This document shows, in pieces, positions 52,908 through 61,028 of a stretch of 64,000 nucleotides of DNA. This DNA is from Chryseobacterium gleum (GTDB lineage Bacteria > Bacteroidota > Bacteroidia > Flavobacteriales_D > Crocinitomicaceae). The stretch is taken from positions 1 through 64,000 of the forward strand of contig CAMDAH010000012.1 of the NCBI GenBank assembly GCA_945888625.1, written 5' to 3'. The position numbers were made by a program, and so were the translations under genes. The notes below the pieces were generated by a model that was given only the letters and a program-made list of their open reading frames with translations, searched no databases and was not told the DNA's origin. Positions within the stretch are counted from its first letter, which is position 1. Every line of letters begins with the position of its first letter.

Positions 52908-54023
52908 ATGTATTTAACCCATTTACACTTACTTAACTTTAAAAATTATTCCGATACTGAAATACAATTTTCGTCTCGACTAAACGGTATTGTAGGTGAT
53001 AATGGCAGCGGAAAAACCAACATTTTAGATGCTATACATTACCTCAGCATGTGTAAATCTTACCTCAATGTAATCGACCGTCAGAACATAAAATTTGGGG
53101 AATTATTTTTTTCAATTCAAGGCAATTGGAAAGAACAAGAAACCGAATCCGTTGTAAATTGCGCTGTAAAATTGGGTTCAAAAAAGGTGGTTAAAAGGAA
53201 TAAAAAGGAATACGAACGTCTAGCGGATCATATCGGTCTTTATCCTGTCGTATTTATTTCACCTTACGATGGTGATTTGGTTGCTGAAGGAAGCGAATTA
53301 AGAAGACGTTGGATGGATGGAATTCTGGTTCAAGTCGACCGTATTTACCTGGACCAACTTCAACAATACAACCGTGTGTTAGAACAACGAAACGCGCTAC
53401 TTAAAAACATGTTTGAACACCGGTTATTTGATGCCGAAAGCGTGGAGGTTTGGGATCAACAGTTGGTAACATGTGGCAAACTAATTTATGAAAAAAGACG
53501 TTCTTTTTTAAACGAATTCATTCCGATTTTTAAAAAATATTATTGCATTATCGGCACGGAAGCAGAGCAGGTAGGATTAAGTTATCGATCGCAACTAAAT
53601 GAAGGAGATTTTGCTATGCTTTTGAAAGATTCGCTTCGTAAAGACACCTTTACACATTTCACTAATGTTGGGCTCCACAAGGATGATTTATTATTTACGC
53701 TAAATGGAAATCCCGTAAAAAAATTCGGATCGCAAGGACAGCAAAAATCATTTATAATTGCCTTGCGATTGGCGCAGTACGAATGGCTAAAAGTTTGCTT
53801 AAATAATACCCCAGTACTTTTGTTGGATGATATTTTCGATAAACTCGATGGACAACGCGTAGAAAAACTGCTTAAAATTGTCACCGAAGATTTTTTTGGG
53901 CAAGTGATTGTGACCGACACTGATCGATCCAGAATGGAACAATTATTTTCTTCATTAAATGTTTCTAGTAACCTATTCGAGGTAACTTCACAGCAACTAG
54001 TATCAATAGGAAATAACAGGTAA
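52908..54023 (+). CDS. recF: DNA replication and repair protein RecF
   Basis: RecF is an ABC-type ATPase that loads RecA on gapped DNA with RecO and RecR. From the ATG at 52908 (MYLTHLHLLNFKNYSDTEIQF) it has 371 residues, the normal length; the open frame extends to 52812 but those 32 residues are basic, unlike the family, and upstream of the -7 box. Motifs: Walker A GDNGSGKTN, signature FGSQGQQKSFIIALRLAQ, Walker B PVLLLDDIFDKLD. A DUF721 gene follows after 4 nt. The genes dnaA and dnaN are not nearby. Confidence 0.95.
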   Translation: MYLTHLHLLNFKNYSDTEIQFSSRLNGIVGDNGSGKTNILDAIHYLSMCKSYLNVIDRQNIKFGELFFSIQGNWKEQETESVVNCAVKLGSKKVVKRNKKEYERLADHIGLYPVVFISPYDGDLVAEGSELRRRWMDGILVQVDRIYLDQLQQYNRVLEQRNALLKNMFEHRLFDAESVEVWDQQLVTCGKLIYEKRRSFLNEFIPIFKKYYCIIGTEAEQVGLSYRSQLNEGDFAMLLKDSLRKDTFTHFTNVGLHKDDLLFTLNGNPVKKFGSQGQQKSFIIALRLAQYEWLKVCLNNTPVLLLDDIFDKLDGQRVEKLLKIVTEDFFGQVIVTDTDRSRMEQLFSSLNVSSNLFEVTSQQLVSIGNNR

Positions 54024-54027
54024 AAAC

Positions 54028-54333
54028 ATGAATTCATTTGACAAACGAAAATCAGAAAGCCAACCCTTAAAAGACGTCATTGATCGATTTTTAAAAGCCT
54101 TTTCTTTGGAAGATAAAATGAAGGAGATGGACGTTATTGCTGCCTGGCCTGAATTAATGGGAAGTGCCGTTGCTTTCAGAACGACCAGCATTAAAATTCA
54201 CAAAAAGGTGCTTTATTTGGAAATTTCCTCCTCGGTAATGCGAGAGGAATTGTTGAATGGAAAAGAAATTATTATTCTTCGCATCAACGAAAAAGCAGGA
54301 AAGGAACTTATAAATAACGTTTGGTTTGGTTGA
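54028..54333 (+). CDS. DUF721 (DciA-like) protein
   Basis: A 101-residue DUF721 domain protein: DRFLKAFSLEDKMKEMDVIAAWPELMGSAVAFRTTSIKIHKKVLYLEISSSVMREELLNGKEIII-type sequence, with the WPELMG and VMREEL motifs of the family. DciA, the founding DUF721 protein, loads or recruits the replicative helicase DnaB in bacteria without DnaC; longer DciA proteins have an extra C-terminal region that is missing here. The coupling with recF (4 nt gap) is common in Bacteroidota and supports a replication role. Confidence 0.85.
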   Translation: MNSFDKRKSESQPLKDVIDRFLKAFSLEDKMKEMDVIAAWPELMGSAVAFRTTSIKIHKKVLYLEISSSVMREELLNGKEIIILRINEKAGKELINNVWFG

Positions 54334-54371
54334 TAAATGGGCAATTTTTATGCGCCTAAAAAGAAATTAAC

Positions 54372-54379
54372 TACTTTTG
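54372..54379 (+). promoter_or_regulatory. -7 box before the esterase gene
   Basis: TACTTTTG, a perfect -7 match, ends 1 nt before a first ATG (54381) and exactly 4 nt before a second (54384). The 4-nt spacing seen at other genes here favours the second ATG as a leaderless start. Confidence 0.55.
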
Positions 54380-54383
54380 CATG

Positions 54384-55073
54384 ATGAAAAAATATTTTTT
54401 TTTAATTTTCTTTTTAGTTTCTTTACATTTTGTTGGTTTAGGTCAAGTTAAAGCCATTTACAACCAAGCGGATTATCCATTTTGGTTATACCTTCCCTCA
54501 GATAGCATTCTAAAAAGTAATCCACCAGTACTCATCTTTCTACATGGACGAAGTTTGTCGGGAACCAATTTAGCCCTCGTAAAGAAATATGGTATTATTC
54601 ATGAAATAGAAAATGGCAGAAAAATTCCTGCTATTGTTATTGCACCGCAAGTATTAGCAGGAAAAGCTTGGGAGCCTAAGAAAATACTTTCAGTTCTCCG
54701 ATTTGTGCAAAATAAATTTAATACAGATACTAATCGCGTTTATGTTGCTGGGATGAGTTTGGGAGGCTATGGAACTCTAAATTTTGTTGGAGAATATCCC
54801 CATTTAGTGGCTGCAGGTGTGGCACTTTGCGGAGGTGGAAATGTAAATGATGGGTTCAATCTTTCTCAAGTTCCATTATGGATTCAGCATGGAACACGCG
54901 ATGAAAAAGTACCGATTAGTGAATCCGAAAAAATAGTAACGGCAATAAAAAACGTTAACGGCGGAGAAAACTTAAAGTATTCCCGATTAGAAGGCAAAGA
55001 CCACGGCGATTTGGAACGCATATTTAGGACAGATGAGATGTACGACTGGCTGTTCCAATTCACCAAAGACTAA
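54384..55073 (+). CDS. Exported alpha/beta-hydrolase (esterase/peptidase-like)
   Basis: A protein of 229 residues from the second ATG. A signal peptide is present (MKKYFFLIFFLVSLHFVGLGQ). The alpha/beta-hydrolase fold shows the oxyanion segment LIFLHGRSLSG, nucleophile Ser in VAGMSLGGYGTLN, an Asp in HGTRDEKVPISESEKI, and His in EGKDHGDLERIF, so the triad is complete. This resembles the prolyl-oligopeptidase/dienelactone-hydrolase group of periplasmic esterases. It is followed 17-26 nt later by a second lipase-like gene. Confidence 0.87.
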   Translation: MKKYFFLIFFLVSLHFVGLGQVKAIYNQADYPFWLYLPSDSILKSNPPVLIFLHGRSLSGTNLALVKKYGIIHEIENGRKIPAIVIAPQVLAGKAWEPKKILSVLRFVQNKFNTDTNRVYVAGMSLGGYGTLNFVGEYPHLVAAGVALCGGGNVNDGFNLSQVPLWIQHGTRDEKVPISESEKIVTAIKNVNGGENLKYSRLEGKDHGDLERIFRTDEMYDWLFQFTKD

Positions 55074-55099
55074 CGATAACCAAGCTTATTTTGAAGCAA

Positions 55100-56098
55100 A
55101 TGGGTACAAAGCGTAGTTTTTCAATTTGGTATTTCTGTCAATTTACAGTTGCCATTGTTATTTGTAATTCCACTTTAATAAACGCACAAACTAATTACCA
55201 TTTACTTGAAAATTGGGCCGTGTTACCCAATAAAGTTTCTCCATATTTACTTGAAACTATTAAAGACAGTTCGTTGTTAAAAAGCCTCGATGTATTTTAC
55301 ATTTACCCAACTTTTTTAATTGATTCAACTGACAAGCGATGGAACACGACAATCGAAGATGCTATCAACAAAAATGAGGTACTTGAAAATGCCGTTCGCT
55401 TTCAAGCGAGCGCATGGGCAGAGTCGGGCAGGATGTTTGTTCCGTATTACCAACAAGCCCATCTTCGCTCCTACCGCAACCTAGATAACGGTGGGCGAAA
55501 CGCATTACTTTTTGCCTATTCGGATATTAAAGCTGCCTTTGAATACTACCTCGAAAATTTCAATCATGGGCGCGGTATAATTTTAGCTGGACACAGTCAA
55601 GGATCCACCCATATTAATTTATTACTCAAAGATTTTTTTGATGGAAAGGCCTTGCAAAAGCAACTCGTTGTGGCATACCTCCCAGGAATTGGTGTTGAGA
55701 AGGATGAATATAAAACAATTTCCTTCTCCATTAACCCGTTGGAAGTTGGAGGCTTTGTAAGCTGGAACACCTTTAAAAATCCAATAAACCTAGACACTTA
55801 CAATAAATGGTACAAGGGAAAAGCAGTTATAAACCCAATTACTTGGGATTTGTCTCCCCTTACTAAACGAAAGTATCAACGCGGTTTTTATTACAAAAAC
55901 AGTAAAAAATACAAGCGTGTTTTTCAAACAAACTTAATTGATGGCGCTCTAGTATTAACGCATTTGCGATTCCCTTTTAATCTTGTATCCAAAAAAATGG
56001 CAAGCTTTCATATTGGCGATGTTAATTTATTTTGGGACGACATCAGACAAAACTCAAAACAACGAGGTAAAACTTGGCTAGTTAAAAATGGGTTGTAG
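55100..56098 (+). CDS. DUF3089 lipase-like exported protein
   Basis: About 332 residues from the ATG at 55100; a TTG at 55091 would add three. The N-terminus is hydrophobic and ends LINAQ, a signal peptide. The DUF3089 features are LDVFYIYPTFLIDSTDKRWN, ARFQASAWAESGRMFVPYYQQAHLRSY-like text, the nucleophile elbow LAGHSQGSTHINLLL, and the C-terminal FHIGDVNLFWDDIRQNSKQR with a candidate His-Asp pair. Members are alpha/beta-hydrolases of unknown substrate. It is convergent with the DUF5916 gene, 8 nt apart. Confidence 0.87.
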   Translation: MGTKRSFSIWYFCQFTVAIVICNSTLINAQTNYHLLENWAVLPNKVSPYLLETIKDSSLLKSLDVFYIYPTFLIDSTDKRWNTTIEDAINKNEVLENAVRFQASAWAESGRMFVPYYQQAHLRSYRNLDNGGRNALLFAYSDIKAAFEYYLENFNHGRGIILAGHSQGSTHINLLLKDFFDGKALQKQLVVAYLPGIGVEKDEYKTISFSINPLEVGGFVSWNTFKNPINLDTYNKWYKGKAVINPITWDLSPLTKRKYQRGFYYKNSKKYKRVFQTNLIDGALVLTHLRFPFNLVSKKMASFHIGDVNLFWDDIRQNSKQRGKTWLVKNGL

Positions 56099-56106
56099 TA
56101 TAAAAA

Positions 56107-58527
56107 CTATTTCTTCCTTTTTAGTGATTGAGTATCTAACCAATAAATAAGCTTAAAAGAGAAGCTGTTGGTTGGACCTTGCTGAATTGTTTTCGAAAGG
56201 TTGTAAACATAAGACTCTGTTACAAATTTATCCGATTGAAATATGGAGTTTTTCCAAACGATATTTATTTCGCTACCAGGAAGAAATACCCAACGGTAAA
56301 CTAAATCAATAGTAAAAGCATTAAAATTTACGTTGTAAGCCGATTCGCCGTCAAAATCAAGGCCGTCAAAATCAATTGGATTTAATTGTCCATCCAGTTG
56401 AAGCTCATAAAATTTGCTGTAAACCAATGTAGATCGATAATGTCTCAATCGAAAAGAGATGTTCATGCGATTAGTAATTGAATAATCTATGGCAATTGTA
56501 TTGGTTATGTTGTTTCGATTTCGGGAGCCAAATAAGATCCCATTAAAAGAAGTGTCGGCAGGAGAACCAAAAGGGACCGCGAAACCTAGAAAATTAGTTT
56601 GAAAACCTTGCTCCCAATTATATTTCAAGAAAATATGATCCGATAATCTTAATCTCACGCCGACGTTGTAATCATACTCCCTCCAGTTATTACCATTAAT
56701 AATGTAATAACTACCGCCAGCATCAATCGCTATTTTCTTCTGATAATTGCTGGAAATCCATGATGATAAACCGGAAAAAGCAGGTAGCACATAATAATAC
56801 CCTGGCGTTCTTGCCTCAAAATAATCATACCTTTTAATGGGAGAAACGTACGATTCAACGCCACATGCCAAGAAATCTTTTGTAACCAAAAAGGACTTTA
56901 AATTGATTCCGAAACTGGTAAAAACGTTAGGGTTGTACAAGCGATTATAATCAATATCAATCGTTGAGGAATACCTCATTAAATTATTAGCGGGCTTGAA
57001 ATTTCGATAGGAAAAAGAAAATGCAGCATTCCTTCGGTTATTCATTTGATTGAAACCGAGATCATTTGGGTCATACGTATCTGATTCCTCAAAATACGAT
57101 GCCGAGTATACAAAAGCCCCTCTTTGTTTTCCGGCAAACAAACTCCAATTAAAACCCGTCGAGGTGCTATCTTGAAATAATTTATTAGAAAGCGCAGAGG
57201 ACGCACCCAAAAAATAATTATTATTCTTTGTATTAATGACCGATTTAAGACTGCTCACATTGGCATCATAAAAGGAACCTGCCCGTGTTACATTGGTATT
57301 TGTAAAATTCACATAACTATTATTTTTAAGGTTTTGGTCAAAAACCAATACGTTGTAATTAGTCAATGGAGAGACTAAAACCGCTCTCTCCTCCAGCGTT
57401 GTTTGCTCAACCGCCGTAGCAAACAACGGTGCCGTAACTGCATTAAAAACCCCTATTCCTAAGCCTAGTTTTGTTCTGCCACTTAATTTCGTAGCGTTAT
57501 ATAATTGCGTGGCCGTTGGCACAGACGACAAGCGCTCATTACTTTGCAGCAAATTATTCAATACGCTAGCCGGAGCTTGAATACCGATTCTACGACTGTA
57601 AAACAAACCAGATCTATTGAAGAGCTCATTTCCTTCGGTAAAAAACTGCCTGTTTTCATTAAACTGAATTTCAAAAGGAGAGAGATTGAGAACCTGATTG
57701 TCAAAAACTACCTGTCCAAAATCGGGGATTAAGGTAACATCAATTGTAAAAGCATCATTTAACCCATACTTAATATCCATACCGCCATTAAAAGACTTAG
57801 CAACATTGCCTTTATCGGTCACCAAATAAGAGGAAACGTAGGGCATTAAAGCAAGCCGAAAAGGTGGATCAATACCCTTTACTCCTTCGACAACTCCGCT
57901 TTCAAGTAAATAATTTTCTAAATCTGGGTTTACAGGCGACCAACTGGCGATTTCCCTGAATCGGCTAATTTGTCTTGAAAAATTAACTCCCCAAGATTGC
58001 ACATCCTTTTCTGGAAAACGAATGGCAGAAAAAGGGATACTTATTTCTATAATCCAAGCTTCTTTTGCGAACTTAACCTTTGAATTCCATACTAAATTTA
58101 GCTCATCAATAAAGTCACCCTCGGCTATTTTAGCGTCGAGCTGAACGCCCTTGCTCGTAACTCCGAAATAGAAACCATTTTGATTATCGTTGTACGTGTC
58201 CAAAAAAATAGCAAAAATATCTGCATTCGGGCTATTTTCATCCCTGACACTAAATACTTTCGAGATTGAATCAGGGCTGTCGTAACAAATTGCCGCAAAA
58301 TAAATTGCCTCAGCTGAATAAGCCATTGCAACTTTAGTATTTTTTCTTGATTTTTCGCTTGGATTAGGCCGCAATTGCGTAAAGCTTTCTACAAACTGAG
58401 CTTTCTGCCAAAAAGCCTCGTTTAAATCTCCATCAATTAGCACTTTTTCATCTGTATGTAAGGCCTGAATTGTTTGAGAAAACAAGATGCAAGGGCTTAA
58501 AAAGAAAAACGCAACGACCCATTTCAT
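56107..58527 (-). CDS. DUF5916 outer-membrane protein with CBM9-like domain
   Basis: An 806-residue protein with a signal peptide (PCILFSQ). Residues about 20-220 form a carbohydrate-binding family 9-like domain (KVLIDGDLNEAFWQKAQFVESFTQLRPNPSEKSRKNT and the FLDTYNDNQNGFYFGVTSKGVQLDA region). The rest, about 230-806, is the DUF5916 region, with GQVVFDNQVLNLSPFEIQFNENRQFFTEGNELF and a long series of amphipathic strands ending SFSFKLIYWL, a probable barrel. Function unknown; the CBM9-like part suggests glycan or metal-ligand binding at the surface. The -7 box ends 4 nt before its ATG. Confidence 0.9.
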   Translation of the reverse strand: MKWVVAFFFLSPCILFSQTIQALHTDEKVLIDGDLNEAFWQKAQFVESFTQLRPNPSEKSRKNTKVAMAYSAEAIYFAAICYDSPDSISKVFSVRDENSPNADIFAIFLDTYNDNQNGFYFGVTSKGVQLDAKIAEGDFIDELNLVWNSKVKFAKEAWIIEISIPFSAIRFPEKDVQSWGVNFSRQISRFREIASWSPVNPDLENYLLESGVVEGVKGIDPPFRLALMPYVSSYLVTDKGNVAKSFNGGMDIKYGLNDAFTIDVTLIPDFGQVVFDNQVLNLSPFEIQFNENRQFFTEGNELFNRSGLFYSRRIGIQAPASVLNNLLQSNERLSSVPTATQLYNATKLSGRTKLGLGIGVFNAVTAPLFATAVEQTTLEERAVLVSPLTNYNVLVFDQNLKNNSYVNFTNTNVTRAGSFYDANVSSLKSVINTKNNNYFLGASSALSNKLFQDSTSTGFNWSLFAGKQRGAFVYSASYFEESDTYDPNDLGFNQMNNRRNAAFSFSYRNFKPANNLMRYSSTIDIDYNRLYNPNVFTSFGINLKSFLVTKDFLACGVESYVSPIKRYDYFEARTPGYYYVLPAFSGLSSWISSNYQKKIAIDAGGSYYIINGNNWREYDYNVGVRLRLSDHIFLKYNWEQGFQTNFLGFAVPFGSPADTSFNGILFGSRNRNNITNTIAIDYSITNRMNISFRLRHYRSTLVYSKFYELQLDGQLNPIDFDGLDFDGESAYNVNFNAFTIDLVYRWVFLPGSEINIVWKNSIFQSDKFVTESYVYNLSKTIQQGPTNSFSFKLIYWLDTQSLKRKK

Positions 58528-58531
58528 GGCA

Positions 58532-58539
58532 CAAAAATA
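58532..58539 (-). promoter_or_regulatory. -7 box, 4 nt before the DUF5916 start
   Basis: The minus strand reads TATTTTTG, a perfect match, ending exactly 4 nt before the ATG at 58527. Confidence 0.55.
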
Positions 58540-58601
58540 CTTTCTTATTTAAGAACTTTTCAAAAAATAGATTTAATACTAAAATTACCGCCTAAAAAAA
58601 G

Positions 58602-58695
58602 GGGTAGCCAATGGCAAAATGTTTTACGGGTAGTAACCAATCTTAACAAGCAAGTTAAACTGCACAAATGTGTTTTAATAATTCTAAACTACCCG
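58602..58695 (+). repeat. GGGTAG/CTACCC repeats around the OmpA gene start
   Basis: CGGGTAGT (58627-58634) is the exact reverse complement of ACTACCCG (58688-58695), which ends 1 nt before the ATG at 58697. A second GGGTAG copy lies at 58602-58607, and each GGGTAG is followed within a few bases by CCAAT. In the mRNA either upstream copy could pair with the sequence touching the start codon. Repeated binding sites for a regulator are the alternative. Confidence 0.4.
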
Positions 58696-58696
58696 C

Positions 58697-59443
58697 ATGA
58701 GAACTTTCATCTTGTTGACTTTTTATTTAATCAGTATTCGTGCATTAGCACAAGACAGCACAGAAGTTTATTTTAGTTTTAACAGCTCAAGCATAGACAA
58801 AAAGACAGCACTAGTTTTATCCGATCTAAAACAGCGTGCTGTTACAGTCACTGGAGTGTTTGGGTACACGGATACGCAAGGAACTAATGAGTACAATAAT
58901 TCATTGGCTAACAAACGAGTAAATGCCGTCTGTGCCTTCTTAAAGTTAAAAAATCCAATTAGCAAGGATAAAGCCGCAGTTGGAGAACTTTTTGACTTTT
59001 CCACTGATGATGATAAAAACAGAAAAGTAATTATTGTCACAGAAAATAGACCATCGGAAGTTAAAAAATTAGACGAGCAAATTAGAAATGCAAAAAAAGG
59101 CGATAAGATTGTATTAAGCGCATTGAATTTTGAGCCGGGACTGTCTATATTATTAAAGGAATCAGAACCAACATTAAAAACGTTGCTTCTTCAAATGCAA
59201 AACAATAAACAATTAGTAATTAAAATTCAGGGGCATATTTGTTGCCAAAAGGAGGATGAAAAGGATTTATCAAGTGAAAGAGCGAGACAAGTTTTTAATT
59301 ATTTAGTTGCGAATGGAATTACAAAAAGCAGGATGACGTTTGAAGGTTTTGGCGGAAAAGAACCCCTTTATAGTATTCCCGAGAAAAACACAGTAGAGGA
59401 AGTTGCCAATCGAAGAGTGGAGATAAAAATTATTAGCAATTAA
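58697..59443 (+). CDS. Exported protein with two tandem OmpA-like domains
   Basis: A 248-residue protein with a signal peptide (IRALAQ, residues 1-19). Two OmpA-C-like peptidoglycan-binding domains follow in tandem. The first (about 22-115) has VYFSFNSSSIDKKT, GYTDTQGTNEYNNSLANKRVNAV and NRKVIIVTE. The second (about 135-246) is more divergent, with GHICCQKEDEKDLSSERARQVFNYL and NRRVEIKIIS. No transmembrane barrel or lipobox is present, so it should be a soluble periplasmic peptidoglycan-binding protein. The CC pair in domain two (C182-C183) is unusual for this fold. Confidence 0.85.
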   Translation: MRTFILLTFYLISIRALAQDSTEVYFSFNSSSIDKKTALVLSDLKQRAVTVTGVFGYTDTQGTNEYNNSLANKRVNAVCAFLKLKNPISKDKAAVGELFDFSTDDDKNRKVIIVTENRPSEVKKLDEQIRNAKKGDKIVLSALNFEPGLSILLKESEPTLKTLLLQMQNNKQLVIKIQGHICCQKEDEKDLSSERARQVFNYLVANGITKSRMTFEGFGGKEPLYSIPEKNTVEEVANRRVEIKIISN

Positions 59444-59507
59444 AGCCTAATATAACAATAGTCAATATTTTGAAAATAAAATTTCATTCATTCCCAAAAA
59501 ATCACCT

Positions 59508-59515
59508 TAAATTTG
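59508..59515 (+). promoter_or_regulatory. -7 box, 4 nt before a GTG start
   Basis: TAAATTTG, a perfect -7 match, ends exactly 4 nt before the GTG at 59520. This supports the GTG as start and predicts a leaderless message. Confidence 0.55.
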
Positions 59516-59519
59516 CGTC

Positions 59520-59783
59520 GTGGAAACATTTGATTCACTTCGTGCGCAACTCGAATTGTTGGAATGGCCAAATGTTTATTTGTTCAAATTTATTATGCCC
59601 AACGATAAAATTAAAATAGCGCAAATCACTGCCTTATTTGATTCAAATGCACAACTAAGCCTTCATCCTTCTGGTAAAGGAAACTACACGAGCATCAGTG
59701 TTAAAACAGTTATGTTGAGTGTGGATGAAATAATTACTATTTATAAACTTGCCAGTGCCATTGAAGGCGTAATAACACTGTAA
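59520..59783 (+). CDS. DUF493 (YbeD-like) protein
   Basis: An 87-residue cytoplasmic protein of the DUF493/YbeD family with an ACT-like fold: METFDSLRAQLELLEWPNVYLFKFIMPND at the start, then LHPSGKGNYTSISVKTVMLSVDEIITIYK. E. coli YbeD lies by lipB and its role is unclear. The start is GTG, chosen because of family length and the -7 box 4 nt upstream. The next gene begins immediately after its stop codon, with no spacer. Confidence 0.85.
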   Translation: METFDSLRAQLELLEWPNVYLFKFIMPNDKIKIAQITALFDSNAQLSLHPSGKGNYTSISVKTVMLSVDEIITIYKLASAIEGVITL

Positions 59784-60164
59784 ATGAACACTTATATTTT
59801 TCTTAAAGATGTCCTTTTTTATTCTTTAGTTCTTCTTTGCCTTATTATTTCGTATCACCTAATAATTAAGCGCCTAAGTAAAGGCAGGCATATTCCCAGT
59901 GACTTTTGCTCACTTTATCCCCTTGACATAAATCCATCAAAAGGCGATATTTCGTTCTATTTCACAACTGAACTAGTTAAAACTGTACGAATAACCGTTG
60001 AAAATGACGAAAACATGAAGGTGGAATTAGCGAACAAAGAATTCGATAAAGGCGGGCACATTATTCGTTTCGATACAACAAGCTTAGCCGATGGCCTATA
60101 CTTTTACTGTTTAACGACAGATGTACAAGAAACAAAAAAGAAATTTAGGATAGCAAACAATTAA
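59784..60164 (+). CDS. Membrane-anchored T9SS-CTD-like protein
   Basis: A 126-residue protein with one hydrophobic helix (about 9-28, LFYSLVLLCLIISYHLII) followed by a basic patch (K29, R30, K33, R35). Residues about 45-124 read like a type A T9SS C-terminal sorting domain: YPLDINPSKGDISFYF at the start, TVRITVENDE in the middle, FDTTSLADGLYFYCL (the GxYxxx element) and KKKFRI at the end. Real cargo has a cleavable signal and a large passenger; here there is neither. By the positive-inside rule the domain could even face the cytoplasm. It starts directly after the DUF493 stop. Its 3' end overlaps the convergent gene by 4 bp. Confidence 0.72.
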   Translation: MNTYIFLKDVLFYSLVLLCLIISYHLIIKRLSKGRHIPSDFCSLYPLDINPSKGDISFYFTTELVKTVRITVENDENMKVELANKEFDKGGHIIRFDTTSLADGLYFYCLTTDVQETKKKFRIANN

Positions 60165-60874
60165 CCTTCTTTCTCTTTTTTAGGCTTCTTAACCTTAATT
60201 TTTGTTCTCCCTTTGTGAATGTGGTACTTCTTTTTACTAAAGTCGCTCTGTTGAGATGCTAAAGATTCAAATCGAAAAACCAATCCAGCACTATGTTGCA
60301 TATAATTAGAATAGCCCATAAAGGGGGAAGTTAAACCAAATTTTCCACCAGTTTGAATTTGCAAACCAACCGACTTAGAAAACCAAAAATTACACCCTAA
60401 CATTAGATTAAGAGTCGGAGTTAATGGGGCAACCAAAGAATCATCTCGATTTCGAATACTTATTCCTAGCCCTGTTGAAACATAAGGGTCTATCGTTCCG
60501 GACTTCAACATTTTGTAAAACGAATACTTAAGGTTAACATCGCTTGCTAAAAAAACACCTGTTTTCCCTAATTGCTTATTAAGTAATTTGTTCGCATTGT
60601 ATTTATTAAAAGCCATTGCAAGTTCACAACTCCAACCATTGTAAATATACCTGTCAACAAAAACTCTTGACGGATAAAAATTATAATGCCAGTCGGCAGG
60701 TGAATAAAATGCAGCAGCATTTCCATCATCATCTAGAGCGTTCCACCCAATCCCAAACATCCATTTGTAGCTGTTCTCCTCTGTTAACTTTTTGATCGGT
60801 TGTGCAAAAAGGACCGTCGATGTTAAGGCAAAAACAAGCATTAAACACCATTTTGATTGAATCTTTATTTTCAT
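60161..60874 (-). CDS. Outer-membrane beta-barrel protein with basic tail
   Basis: A 237-residue protein. The signal peptide ends STVLFAQ. The mature part shows strands typical of OmpA-type N-terminal barrels in this phylum (WMFGIGWNALDDDG, WSCELAMAFNKYN, FLASDVNLKYSFYKML, IDPYVSTGLGISIRNRDD, SVGLQIQTGGKFGL, QHSAGLVFRFE), making an 8-strand barrel likely. The last 35 residues are strongly basic (KKKYHIHKGRTKIKVKKPKKEKEG) and would face the periplasm, where an OmpA-C domain would normally sit. The -7 box lies 4 nt before the ATG. Confidence 0.8.
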   Translation of the reverse strand: MKIKIQSKWCLMLVFALTSTVLFAQPIKKLTEENSYKWMFGIGWNALDDDGNAAAFYSPADWHYNFYPSRVFVDRYIYNGWSCELAMAFNKYNANKLLNKQLGKTGVFLASDVNLKYSFYKMLKSGTIDPYVSTGLGISIRNRDDSLVAPLTPTLNLMLGCNFWFSKSVGLQIQTGGKFGLTSPFMGYSNYMQHSAGLVFRFESLASQQSDFSKKKYHIHKGRTKIKVKKPKKEKEG

Positions 60875-60878
60875 AGGA

Positions 60879-60886
60879 CAAACTTA
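60879..60886 (-). promoter_or_regulatory. -7 box, 4 nt before the barrel gene start
   Basis: The minus strand reads TAAGTTTG, a perfect match, ending exactly 4 nt before the ATG at 60874. Confidence 0.55.
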
Positions 60887-61016
60887 ATTAAAATATTTGC
60901 GACGAATAAAATTTTCAAGTAAGAAATCAAACAAAATTGATTCCTAAAACAATAAATAACATGGAGAGAATAATTTATTAACTAAATGGTTACGAAAAAA
61001 AGCAGATATTAATCAG

Positions 61017-61024
61017 TATTTTTG
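61017..61024 (+). promoter_or_regulatory. -7 box, 4 nt before the IPExxxVDY gene start
   Basis: TATTTTTG, a perfect match, ends exactly 4 nt before the ATG at 61029. It probably drives this gene together with pyk. Confidence 0.55.
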
Positions 61025-61028
61025 CATT

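Noticed and set aside
52782-54333. Possible replication origin near recF
   Set aside because: No dnaA or dnaN is adjacent and no cluster of DnaA-box-like sequences was seen.
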